Origin: DAOVQB01 sp023128935
Lineage (GTDB): Bacteria > Eisenbacteria > RBG-16-71-46 > CAIMUX01 > WJJG01
Reading direction: 5' to 3'
Length of the DNA: 13,493 nt
NCBI GenBank assembly: GCA_030628905.1
Contig: DAOVQB010000119.1
Coordinates: forward strand, 1-13,493
Shown: piece by piece, positions 7,460 to 13,493 of the stretch
How positions within the stretch are numbered: the stretch's first letter is position 1
Layout of the letters: each line of letters opens with the position of its first letter
Program-made: the position numbers and the translations under genes
The notes under the pieces: model-generated
Seen by the model: only the letters and a program-made list of their open reading frames with translations
What the model was told of the DNA's origin: nothing
The model's database searches: none

Positions 7460-9467
7460 GGCTGCCTCCCGCGTCCGGACGGATCCCTTGCAGGGCAGTG
7501 CGGATCTCTCTTGCCAACTTGGGCCCAATGCCGGGCACCTCACCTAGCTGCACCTCGCTAGCGCCTGCCATTGTACCCAGATCTCCGAAATGCGCCAGAA
7601 GTGCTTGTAGCTTCTTGCGCCCGAGTCCCCGGATTTCTTCCAGCGGGCCCTTGCGCAGCGGGCGGCTTCGCAGCTTGCGATGATACGATACCGCAAAGCG
7701 ATGCGCCTCATCCCTCACCCTCTGCAAGAGCTGTAGGCCGGGAGAGCTGGCCGGCAAGCGCACGGGTTCAGATGCGCCCGGCAGGAAGAGTTCTTCTTGC
7801 TGCTTGGCAAGTCCGACGATGGCGATGGCTTCCAGATGCTCCTGCCGGAGCACCTCCGCCGCGCGATTGACCTGCCCCTTGCCCCCGTCGATGAGCATCA
7901 GATCGGGGGTGGGCTCGCCCCTGTCATGCAAGCGCCGCGCACGACGCTGAAGGATCTCGGCCATCATGGCGACGTCATCGGATCCCTCTACCTGACGGAT
8001 CCGGAAGCGGCGGTAGGCGCTCTTGAGCGGCTGGCCGTTGCTGAAGACCACGAGAGAGCCGACCGCTTGGCGCCCTTGGATGTTGCTGATGTCGAAGCCC
8101 TCGATCCTGGAGGGAGCATGCGGCAGACCCAAAGCCTCTTGGATGAGATAGGCCGATGAGGCCAGGCGCATGCGTTTTCCCTGTTCCAGGAGTTCGCATT
8201 CCTCCAACGCCAGCGCCGCATTCTCGCTGGCAGCCTGCAGGAGCTGCATGTGTCGGCCGCGTTGCGGGCAATGTAGGCGCACGCGATGGCCGGCCCGCTC
8301 CCCCAACCAATGTTCAAGGATCCCCCGATCCCGTGGATGGACGTTGCAGAGAACTAGAGGTGGGATCACCTCCCGCGCCTGGTAGTGCTCAGACAGCACC
8401 GTCGCGATGATCTCGGATGCCTCCGCGTTGCGAGCTCCGCCGATCTCCACCCGCCAGGTCCCGATAACCTTCCCCCCTTGATGTGATAAGACGGAGGCCA
8501 CGGCCCGATTTCCGCGCGCAATGAGTGCGATGGCATCCAGATCGGGTCGCTCAAAATCGGTCATGCGCTGGCGTTCACGTAACTGACTGAGCCGTTCGAT
8601 ATCATCCCGCAGCCGGGCCGACTCCTCGAAACGCATCTCTCCTGCCAGCTCGCGCATCTGCCGCTGCCACACGCGCGCCACTTCTCGATCTCGTCCTTCC
8701 AGAAAGGCCACCAGCTGCTCCACCGTCTGCCGGTAGCGTTCCGCGTCCGCCTTGCCGGTGCACGGAGCCGGACACAGGGCGATGGAGTACTTCAAGCATT
8801 CCCTCCCCCCCTGCTTGAGGCGGCGGTCCGTGCAACTGCGCAGGGGGAACAGGCGGCGCAGAGAGCGCAGAAGCTGCCGCAAGCCTTTTACGCGCGTGTA
8901 GGGGCCGAAATAGCGAGATCCATCTGCGACAACTCTGCGTGTCATCACCAGGCGCGGGAAGGCGTGCGCGATGTTGATCTTGAAAAAGGGATACTTCTTG
9001 TCATCCTTGAGTTCGATATTGAAGTAGGGCGAGTGCGCCTTGATGAGATTCGCCTCGAGCACAAGCGCCTCGGCCTCGGTGACGGTCACGACATAGTCGA
9101 GATCCCGGATCTGCTCACGCAGGAGCTGAAGGCGCGCATCAGAGACCGTGCCGCGAAAGTAACTCCTCACCCGAGCAGGGAGCTGCTTGGCCTTCCCGAT
9201 GTAGAGCACATTCCCGCTGCCATCCTTGAGCAAGTACACGCCGGGACGCCGGGGAAGAAGTTGCACCTTCTTTTCCAGGCGTGTGCGCCAAGTGGGCGGC
9301 CGGGCTTTGCCGGGATGGCGATTCTCGCCCTTGTCGGAATGGTGATCATGGCCCTTGCCAGGATGGCGATTCTCGCCCTTGTCGGAATAGCGATCTTGGC
9401 CCTTGCCAGAACGGTGGTCCCGGCCATTTTCAGGATGGCAATCCCGGTCCTTTTCAGGATCGCTCAT
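7449..9467 (-). CDS. uvrC: UvrABC system protein C, with a repeat-built His-rich N-terminal extension
   Basis: This encodes 672 residues. UvrC makes the two incisions around a DNA lesion in the UvrABC complex. Domains in order: GIY-YIG nuclease (about 66-150; PGVYLL, then VLYIGKAK), the cysteine cluster Cys212, 224, 232, 236 matching the iron-sulfur ligands known in UvrC, the UVR motif binding UvrB (about 267-300, FEESARLRDDIERL), the RNase H-like nuclease with Asp459 (EGFDISNIQG), Asp527 (LMLIDGGKGQ) and His589 (RDEAHRFAV), and tandem helix-hairpin-helix (about 609-660, GLGRKKL and PGIGPKLA). Both nuclease sites look intact. Residues 7-54 are six 8-residue tandem repeats rich in His, Asp, Gly and Lys, absent from typical UvrC. 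ATG 9467 is chosen: AGGGGGA lies 8 nt upstream, and conserved sequence starts well after it. It overlaps murJ by 14 nt, so translational coupling is likely. A longer reading from 9569 would run deep into murJ. Confidence 0.97.
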   Translation of the reverse strand: MSDPEKDRDCHPENGRDHRSGKGQDRYSDKGENRHPGKGHDHHSDKGENRHPGKARPPTWRTRLEKKVQLLPRRPGVYLLKDGSGNVLYIGKAKQLPARVRSYFRGTVSDARLQLLREQIRDLDYVVTVTEAEALVLEANLIKAHSPYFNIELKDDKKYPFFKINIAHAFPRLVMTRRVVADGSRYFGPYTRVKGLRQLLRSLRRLFPLRSCTDRRLKQGGRECLKYSIALCPAPCTGKADAERYRQTVEQLVAFLEGRDREVARVWQRQMRELAGEMRFEESARLRDDIERLSQLRERQRMTDFERPDLDAIALIARGNRAVASVLSHQGGKVIGTWRVEIGGARNAEASEIIATVLSEHYQAREVIPPLVLCNVHPRDRGILEHWLGERAGHRVRLHCPQRGRHMQLLQAASENAALALEECELLEQGKRMRLASSAYLIQEALGLPHAPSRIEGFDISNIQGRQAVGSLVVFSNGQPLKSAYRRFRIRQVEGSDDVAMMAEILQRRARRLHDRGEPTPDLMLIDGGKGQVNRAAEVLRQEHLEAIAIVGLAKQQEELFLPGASEPVRLPASSPGLQLLQRVRDEAHRFAVSYHRKLRSRPLRKGPLEEIRGLGRKKLQALLAHFGDLGTMAGASEVQLGEVPGIGPKLAREIRTALQGIRPDAGGSREA
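7465..7470 (-). promoter_or_regulatory. Shine-Dalgarno GGGAGG deciding the GTG start of the Xer gene
   Basis: GGGAGG on the minus strand lies 5 nt before GTG 7457-7459, within the last codons of uvrC. No such site serves the upstream candidate at 7543. Confidence 0.65.
9306..9449 (-). repeat. Six 24-bp tandem repeats inside the 5' end of uvrC
   Basis: Six consecutive 24-bp units encode DRDCHPEN, GRDHRSGK, GQDRYSDK, GENRHPGK, GHDHHSDK and GENRHPGK. Units 4 and 6 are identical in protein, and units 3-4 and 5-6 form a 48-bp higher-order duplication, so the last expansion looks recent. The reading frame is kept (multiple of 3). The encoded segment is hydrophilic, probably disordered, and carries His/Asp residues that might bind metal. 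Confidence 0.9.
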
Positions 9468-11115
9468 GGGGATCTTCCCCCTGCAATGCCCCGCTGGCCT
9501 TGCCCGGGCGCAAAAGGCGCAGCACAAACTGCAGTTCCGGGCTGCGCAGGAGATGGGCAACTCCCACATAGGCGCCCACGCCCAACAGCGCGGCTATCGC
9601 AAGTGTGATCAGCGGGTTGAGCACGCCGGCGCCCAAAGGCAAATGCGCAGCCCCGGTCAAACCCAGCCAGGCAGCCAGAGCGGCTGCGGCAGCAGCCAAG
9701 GCTGCGCGCCCCGCGGAGACCAAAACATCCCGCCCGAGGGTCAAGCCATATTGCCTCCTCATACCCCGCAGAAGAAGCGTCACATTCAGGACGCTCGAGA
9801 GCGCTGTGGCCAGGGCCAGCCCTCCCAATTGAAGCCACTGCATCAGGATTATATTGAGCACGATATTGGCCACCATGGCGATGGCCGCCGTACGCGCGGG
9901 CGTGCGCGTGTTCTGCCGCGCATAGAAGACCGGGACAATCACCTTCGCCGAGCCATAGGCGCACAGCCCCAGGGTGTAGAAGATGAAAGCCCGCGAGACC
10001 AGGTCCAGCGAGTGGCCACCGGCAAATGCGCCCCGCTCAAAGAGGAGCGTCAGCAACGGGCGGTGCACGACCAGGAAGAAGGCGGTCACCGGCACAAGGA
10101 TGAAAAGCACCAGCCGCAGGGCCTGTCTGAAGGTTTCCTCGAGCGAGCCGTCCTCATCGCGCACGGCGAAGCGCGAGAGCGTGGGCAGCACCGCCGTACC
10201 GAGCGCCACGGCGAAGACGCCCAGGGGCAGCTGCATGACCCGGTGGCCGTATTCCAAGGCCGAGACGCTCCCCGATGGCAGGATGGAAGCCAGGAAGGTA
10301 TCTACAAAGGCATTGATCTCGGCTACCGCCATGCCCAAGAAGCCGGGAATCATCAGGGCCCCCACCCTGCGTACGCGCGGATCGCGCAGGCTCACACGAA
10401 AGGCCGCTACGATCCGGTGGCGCAGAAGCGGCGGGACCTGAATCGCCAGCTGGAGAGCCCCCCCGACCATCACCCCCCAAGCCAGTCCGATCACTTGTTT
10501 CTGAGGAGCTTCACCGAGCTTGGGACAGAGGAACAGGATCGCGCAGATCATGCATAAATTGAGCACCGCCGCCGATAGCGCCGGGGCCGTGAAATGCCGC
10601 AGCGCATTCAGTGTCCCCATGGCAAGCGTCGCCATCCCGATGAAGAAGATGTAGGGAAAGAGCCACTGCGTGAGTGTAACGGTCAGTTCGATCTTGCCCG
10701 GCACATCGGCAAAGCCCGGCACAATGAGCGGAATGAGGTGCGGCGCCACGAGGATTCCAAGCAGGCTGACCAGCATCAAGGTGAGCGCCAGAAGGCTTGC
10801 GCAGTTGAGCACAAAGCGCTTCCATTCGCCCTCCTCGCCCCTCTCCATGGCTTCAGTCAATACGGGCACAAAGGCCGCGCTGAGCGCACCCTCAGCAAAG
10901 AGTGCCCGCAGCATATTGGGCAGACGGAAGGCAACCGTGAAGGCATCAGCGGCGATCCCGGTCCCAAAGAGGTAGGCGCGCGCCATGTCGCGCCCCACGC
11001 CAAGGACCCGGCTGAGCATCGTTCCCAAGCTGAGCTTGCCGGCCGAGAGCACCCAGTGGCGCCCCCCTTCTCCTCTCCCCCGCTTGGAGGTGATGCCGGT
11101 TACTGGGTCTACCAT
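9454..11115 (-). CDS. murJ: Lipid II flippase MurJ (MviN family)
   Basis: This encodes 553 residues. MurJ flips the lipid-linked peptidoglycan precursor lipid II across the inner membrane. The N-terminal signature is clear: SRVLGVGRDMARAYLFGTG, then ADAFTVAFRLPN, then LFAEGALSAAFVPV, at about residues 35-85, including the conserved Arg residues of the central cavity region. The rest alternates long hydrophobic segments with short loops, as expected for the family's 14 membrane helices; the length is slightly above E. coli MurJ (511). The N-terminal ~22 residues are a basic, Gly-rich extension. ATG 11115 is preferred, with GGTGAG 6 nt upstream; a TTG at 11145 would add 10 residues. It is the first gene of the leftward series and its end overlaps uvrC by 14 nt. 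No convincing promoter was found in the 711 nt upstream. Confidence 0.95.
   Translation of the reverse strand: MVDPVTGITSKRGRGEGGRHWVLSAGKLSLGTMLSRVLGVGRDMARAYLFGTGIAADAFTVAFRLPNMLRALFAEGALSAAFVPVLTEAMERGEEGEWKRFVLNCASLLALTLMLVSLLGILVAPHLIPLIVPGFADVPGKIELTVTLTQWLFPYIFFIGMATLAMGTLNALRHFTAPALSAAVLNLCMICAILFLCPKLGEAPQKQVIGLAWGVMVGGALQLAIQVPPLLRHRIVAAFRVSLRDPRVRRVGALMIPGFLGMAVAEINAFVDTFLASILPSGSVSALEYGHRVMQLPLGVFAVALGTAVLPTLSRFAVRDEDGSLEETFRQALRLVLFILVPVTAFFLVVHRPLLTLLFERGAFAGGHSLDLVSRAFIFYTLGLCAYGSAKVIVPVFYARQNTRTPARTAAIAMVANIVLNIILMQWLQLGGLALATALSSVLNVTLLLRGMRRQYGLTLGRDVLVSAGRAALAAAAAALAAWLGLTGAAHLPLGAGVLNPLITLAIAALLGVGAYVGVAHLLRSPELQFVLRLLRPGKASGALQGEDPHERS
9476..9482 (-). promoter_or_regulatory. 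Shine-Dalgarno AGGGGGA of uvrC
   Basis: AGGGGGA on the minus strand lies 8 nt before ATG 9465-9467 and inside the murJ coding end. It supports the shorter uvrC start. Confidence 0.7.
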
Positions 11116-11588
11116 GCGAGACTCACCAAAATCCTCTCGACTCAATGCCCGCGCCTTAGCCGTAGCACGCTTCGGAGCGCCCTTGCCGTTTCCACGGCAT
11201 CAAACGGTTGCAGTTGTCCGCGCATATGCCTTAGGTGCCTCACGACGCAGCGCGCGCGACTCTCATGTATCTGCGCCGCCTTGGTCCGCCGGGCAACGGG
11301 TGCTCAATCTCCGCGCCCCCGCCTCCGCCTCGGACTCAAGAGGCCATTGGGGATGCTGTCAAGGCTGAAACGACGGGCCGCACGAGGATCACCTAAGGTG
11401 CGGCGCTGGCCGGAGGTGGATTAAGGGTCGGTTCAGCTGATGAGAAAGAGGTTCTTAAGGGTTTCGTGTGGCCGATTCTTGGGAGATCAGCGGGGGGCCT
11501 TGAATGGAGATCCGGTCTTGCATAGTGGTCATCAAGGATCGGCAGGAGAAGATCGCAGAGCCTCGTGAGGGTGTGAATACGACTATCA

Positions 11589-11651
11589 CTAAGATTCGCT
11601 GCGTCCTTGCCAAGATGCTCTGCAGCTTCACCAAGATGTTCTGCAAAAAAA
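11589..11651. repeat. Three-copy 21-bp tandem repeat, intergenic
   Basis: The units start at 11589 (CTAAGATTCGCTGCG), 11610 (CCAAGATGCTCTGCA) and 11631 (CCAAGATGTTCTGCA). The second and third agree in 14 of the first 15 bases; the first is more diverged (13 of 21 to the second). The 21-bp period equals two helical turns and also seven codons, so it could be a protein-binding array or the trace of a heptad-coding sequence. No supported gene uses it. Confidence 0.6.
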
Positions 11652-11672
11652 TGGCTGTGAAATCTGAATCTG

Positions 11673-11728
11673 CTGCAACAAATCGTTGTAGAATTCGAAT
11701 ATACTTGTACAAATACCTTGCGATTCGC
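11673..11728. repeat. Cluster of short palindromes upstream of the HNH gene promoter
   Basis: Within 56 bp there are four dyads: the hairpin CTGCAAC/GTTGTAG (11673-11679 with 11685-11691, one G-U pair), ATTCGAAT (11693-11700), TTGTACAA (11705-11712) and GCGATTCGC (11720-11728). The last overlaps the proposed -35 box. This density of dyads is unusual and could mark regulator sites or an origin-like element. Confidence 0.5.
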
Positions 11729-11746
11729 CAATGTTTATGCTAGATT
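11718..11746 (+). promoter_or_regulatory. Candidate sigma70-type promoter for the HNH gene
   Basis: The -35 TTGCGA (11718-11723), a 17-bp spacer, an extended -10 TG (TGC at 11738-11740) and the -10 TAGATT (11741-11746) match 4 of 6 consensus bases in each box. Transcription would start near 11753 and leave a leader of about 74 nt before ATG 11827. The location in an AT-rich pocket fits a promoter. Confidence 0.5.
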
Positions 11747-11776
11747 CAACTAGTTCTGCGCACCAAACCAACTAGT
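11747..11776. promoter_or_regulatory. Operator-like pair of CAACTAGT boxes
   Basis: CAACTAGT occurs at 11747-11754 and 11769-11776, 22 bp from start to start (about two helical turns). Each contains the palindrome ACTAGT. The first box abuts the candidate -10 element and covers the predicted start point, which is where a repressor would bind. No regulator gene is in view. Confidence 0.4.
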
Positions 11777-11814
11777 CGTATCATCTTGTTTCATCCATTG
11801 TGCCCTATCTCCTC

Positions 11815-11819
11815 GGAGG
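11815..11819 (+). promoter_or_regulatory. Shine-Dalgarno GGAGG of the HNH gene
   Basis: GGAGG lies 7 nt before ATG 11827-11829, ideal spacing. This supports the start in spite of the repetitive N-terminus. Confidence 0.8.
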
Positions 11820-11826
11820 TCTGTAT

Positions 11827-13493
11827 ATGTCCTTCTATACTCTGGTAGTAAACCCTGCGGGCCGTGTTGCGGAAACTGCGGATCCTGCGGTCCGTATTCC
11901 TGCCACTGCGGCTGGCGACATCGGGGATCCTGCCACTGCTGCCGCTGGCGTGGATCCCATGGTCCGTGTTTCTGCCAAGGCTGCGGCCGCTACCACGAAT
12001 CCAGCCACCGTTGCGGCCGCAACAGACGCTCCAGCCACCGTTGCCGCCGTCACCGCCGATCCTCCTGATACTGTGGTGCCTGTTTCCACCAAACTCTTCG
12101 GCTTTCAGGGTCGCCTTACAGCAGAAGAGGTCCATGCGCGACTGCGCCGCTCCCTGGCGGACATGCACAAGGCAGAAAGAAGCGTCTTTCTATGGTTCAG
12201 CGAGATCCAGGAGCGCCGCCTTTACCGCCAGCTCGGATACTCTTCGATTCAGGCATATGGATACGAAGAGCTCGACTTCACCGCAAACCGGGTAAATCGG
12301 TATCTGCACCTAATGAACGATCTCGAGCGCTTGCCCCTGATCAGCGAGGCCCTGCATTCGGGGAATCTCGGCTGGACCAAAGCGCGTGCGATTGTGAGGG
12401 TATCTAGTTCGGCAAACGAGGAGCACTGGTTGAAGGCGGCCATGCGCTTGAGCCGGCGCGATCTGGAATCGAAGGTAACGCGGGCGCGGATGCAGGCGGC
12501 AGCCCGGCGCAGGGGGAATCCCGAGCAGCCGGATCTCGCGCCGCGTGGCGGTCAGGCGTCCGAGAAGGTGCTGTCTGAGAAGGAGCCGTCCGAGAAGGCG
12601 GGGTCGGGAGGGCTTGGGGCTCAAGTACCGGACTACGCAGCGCTACAATCAGCAGATTCCACTGAAGCGCAGGCCAAGGGTACCCATCAGCCGCAGGGGC
12701 AGGATGCTGGTGAGTTGCAGTCGCAGGGTACCGGCACGCCCCAGTCGCAGGCTACCGGTGGGGATGAAGCGCCGGTCTTTCGCCCGCCCGCTGGGTCACC
12801 AAACGAGGCGCTCATCGATGACGGCCCGGTTTCAGTTGTGTTCCGTTTCATGGCGCTTGATCTGGCCCGCTATGAAGCCCAGATCGAGAAGATCCGCAAG
12901 CAGGGCCGCTTTGCGCCCGGCGCATCGCGCGAGCAGATCTTGCTGCGCGCGCTCGAGGAGTTGATCGCGCTTGGGAATAATCAGTCCGGATGCCCAGAGC
13001 AAGGCAACTGCAAGAGCGAAGCTGAGGCCGCGTCCACAAGCCAGTTCGAGGTCGGATCGGTAGGCCAGTCCACGAGCGAGTTCGTGGTCGAATCGGCAGG
13101 CGAAGCCACGAGCGAGTGGGAGGTTGAATCGGGAAGTGAATCGACGAGCGAGTGGGAGGTCGAATCCCCAGAGCAGTCGCCATGCGGAGCCATGGACGCA
13201 GCCATTGGCGAATCGGGCCTCGACGCGGGAGCCCTCCACGCAGCTGTGCCCCGGGGCACAGCTGCAACTCCTTATCAGGTTGTGATCTACAAATGTGACA
13301 CTTGTCAGGCGGCGGTCGTCCAGACCCAGCGGGGCCCGCTTGGGGTCACCAGTGCGCAGCTTGCGGCTGCTGAGTGCGATGCGGTAATTAGCGAACCGGG
13401 CAAGCCAAACCGCTCCTCGATCCCGCCGGCGGTGCGGCGCGCGGTGCTGATACGCGATCGGCACCGCTGCCAGGCCCCTGGATGCAGGAATAC
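11827..13493 (+). CDS. HNH endonuclease-type protein (DUF222-like), 3' end cut by the window
   Basis: The frame stays open for 555 codons from ATG 11827 to the window edge. Residues 1-90 are Ala/Thr/Pro-rich with repeats. Residues about 95-225 are helical and match my memory of the N-terminal domain of 13E12/DUF222-like HNH proteins: LGYSSIQAYGYEEL, then RLPLISEALHSGNLGWTKARAIVRV, then LSRRDLESKV. A polar linker (about 235-330) precedes a second helical block (334-382, VSVVFRFMALDLARYEAQ). Next comes a repeat region (403-450), a CDTC element (490-493), and IPPAVRRAVLIRDRHRCQAPGCR (533-554 region), where Cys548 and Cys553 begin the HNH fold. The HNH histidines would lie beyond the window. Such proteins are often multicopy; their function is poorly known. 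It is divergent from the murJ series and has its own GGAGG site and promoter candidate. Nuclease activity cannot be judged here. Confidence 0.85.
   Translation, partial: MSFYTLVVNPAGRVAETADPAVRIPATAAGDIGDPATAAAGVDPMVRVSAKAAAATTNPATVAAATDAPATVAAVTADPPDTVVPVSTKLFGFQGRLTAEEVHARLRRSLADMHKAERSVFLWFSEIQERRLYRQLGYSSIQAYGYEELDFTANRVNRYLHLMNDLERLPLISEALHSGNLGWTKARAIVRVSSSANEEHWLKAAMRLSRRDLESKVTRARMQAAARRRGNPEQPDLAPRGGQASEKVLSEKEPSEKAGSGGLGAQVPDYAALQSADSTEAQAKGTHQPQGQDAGELQSQGTGTPQSQATGGDEAPVFRPPAGSPNEALIDDGPVSVVFRFMALDLARYEAQIEKIRKQGRFAPGASREQILLRALEELIALGNNQSGCPEQGNCKSEAEAASTSQFEVGSVGQSTSEFVVESAGEATSEWEVESGSESTSEWEVESPEQSPCGAMDAAIGESGLDAGALHAAVPRGTAATPYQVVIYKCDTCQAAVVQTQRGPLGVTSAQLAAAECDAVISEPGKPNRSSIPPAVRRAVLIRDRHRCQAPGCRN
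12001..12060 (+). repeat. Two 30-bp in-frame repeats in the HNH gene N-terminal region
   Basis: 12001-12030 and 12031-12060 both begin CCAGCCACCGTTGC and encode PATVAAATDA and PATVAAVTAD. They lie in an Ala/Thr/Pro-rich, probably disordered stretch. Confidence 0.75.
12559..12600 (+). repeat. 15-bp repeats encoding SEK motifs in the HNH gene linker
   Basis: Units at 12559, 12574 and 12589 encode SEKVL, SEKEP and SEKAG, with GAGAAG conserved in each; the last unit is partial. They lie in the polar linker between the two helical blocks. Confidence 0.7.
13033..13176 (+). repeat. Four 36-bp in-frame tandem repeats in the HNH gene
   Basis: Four consecutive 36-bp units encode STSQFEVGSVGQ, STSEFVVESAGE, ATSEWEVESGSE and STSEWEVESPEQ. 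The consensus is (S/A)TSE(F/W)xVES with an acidic tail. The segment sits between the second helical block and the CDTC/HNH region, so it works as a variable-length acidic spacer. Confidence 0.9.

Larger units (their letters stand above)
11116..11826. other. 711-nt intergenic region between murJ and the divergent HNH gene
   Basis: No convincing protein gene was found. The left part (11116-11440) is GC-rich. It contains a palindrome CACCTAAGGTG (11390-11400) whose half also appears inverted at 11229-11237. A perfect TTGACA on the minus strand (11357-11362) could be a -35 for murJ, but no good -10 follows it. A 27-codon minus-strand reading (11142-11225, MRGQLQPFDAV...) ends just before murJ and could be a leader peptide; evidence is weak. 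The right part (about 11570-11810) is clearly more AT-rich than its surroundings and carries tandem repeats, palindromes and a promoter, listed separately. Confidence 0.6.

Noticed and set aside
9306..9449. CRISPR-like repetition
   Set aside because: The units are directly adjacent with no spacers and are in frame with uvrC; this is a coding tandem repeat.
9403..10557. Long plus-strand open frame (384 codons) opposite murJ
   Set aside because: Antisense shadow of the highly conserved murJ frame; Gln/Arg/His-rich composition with no domain.
10594..11424. Plus-strand open frame of 276 codons reaching past the murJ start
   Set aside because: Mostly antisense to murJ, with low-complexity composition and no ribosome site at a plausible start.
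11690..11712. tRNA-like GAATTCGAAT segment resembling a T-loop
   Set aside because: No matching T-stem, acceptor stem or anticodon arm could be drawn around it.
11393..11731. Minus-strand reading of 112 codons in the intergenic region
   Set aside because: It starts with TTG, has no good ribosome site, has non-coding-like composition, and its apparent heptads come from the 21-bp repeat, which gives heptads in several frames.
11504..11743. Plus-strand reading of 79 codons
   Set aside because: Cys-rich odd composition, no recognisable domain, and it overlaps the palindromes and the HNH promoter.
12832..13464. Minus-strand frame with LARG/SRF-like repeats
   Set aside because: It is the antisense of the 36-bp repeats in the HNH gene, which has a proper start and recognisable domains.

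Overview
The window looks like a chromosomal segment of a GC-rich Gram-negative bacterium. A predicted outer-membrane protein, the lipid II flippase MurJ and bacterial Shine-Dalgarno sites support this. The phylum cannot be settled from the sequence. The mix of an FCB/Eisenbacteria-like TPR membrane protein and a DUF222-like HNH protein points to an uncultured or deltaproteobacterial-type lineage, which is a low-confidence impression. No rRNA, tRNA, CRISPR array or insertion sequence was seen.

Layout. From 11115 down to 40 there is a compact leftward (minus-strand) gene series: murJ, uvrC, a Xer-type tyrosine recombinase, a small predicted beta-barrel protein, a SNF2/RapA-like helicase, a zinc-ribbon partner protein, a secreted M3-like metallopeptidase relative without its HEXXH site, and a membrane-anchored TPR protein. 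Spacing is operon-like: murJ/uvrC overlap by 14 nt, uvrC/xer by 11 nt, xer/barrel gap 6 nt, barrel/helicase gap 56 nt, helicase/partner gap 7 nt, partner/peptidase-like overlap 4 nt (ATGA), and 92 nt before the TPR gene. A perfect 9-bp hairpin follows the last stop codon at the left edge.

The region 11116-11826 has no convincing gene. Its right half is AT-rich. It carries a three-copy 21-bp tandem repeat, a cluster of palindromes, a sigma70-like promoter and two CAACTAGT boxes 22 bp apart. These lie just upstream of a divergent rightward gene starting at 11827. That gene encodes a long HNH-endonuclease-type protein with several in-frame tandem repeats, and the window edge cuts it inside its HNH domain.

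Functionally, murJ (cell wall), uvrC (excision repair) and xer (dimer resolution or another recombination) are housekeeping genes. The most novel unit is the helicase plus its downstream partner. The helicase has an N-terminal domain resembling the RNA-polymerase-binding Tudor domain of PcrA/UvrD. The partner has a segment resembling the C-terminal region of RapA, then coiled coil, then a zinc ribbon. Together they look like a two-polypeptide RapA-like machine, which is an inference. Tandem-repeat growth inside coding genes (24-bp units in uvrC, 36-bp, 30-bp and 15-bp units in the HNH gene) is a recurring peculiarity of this segment.
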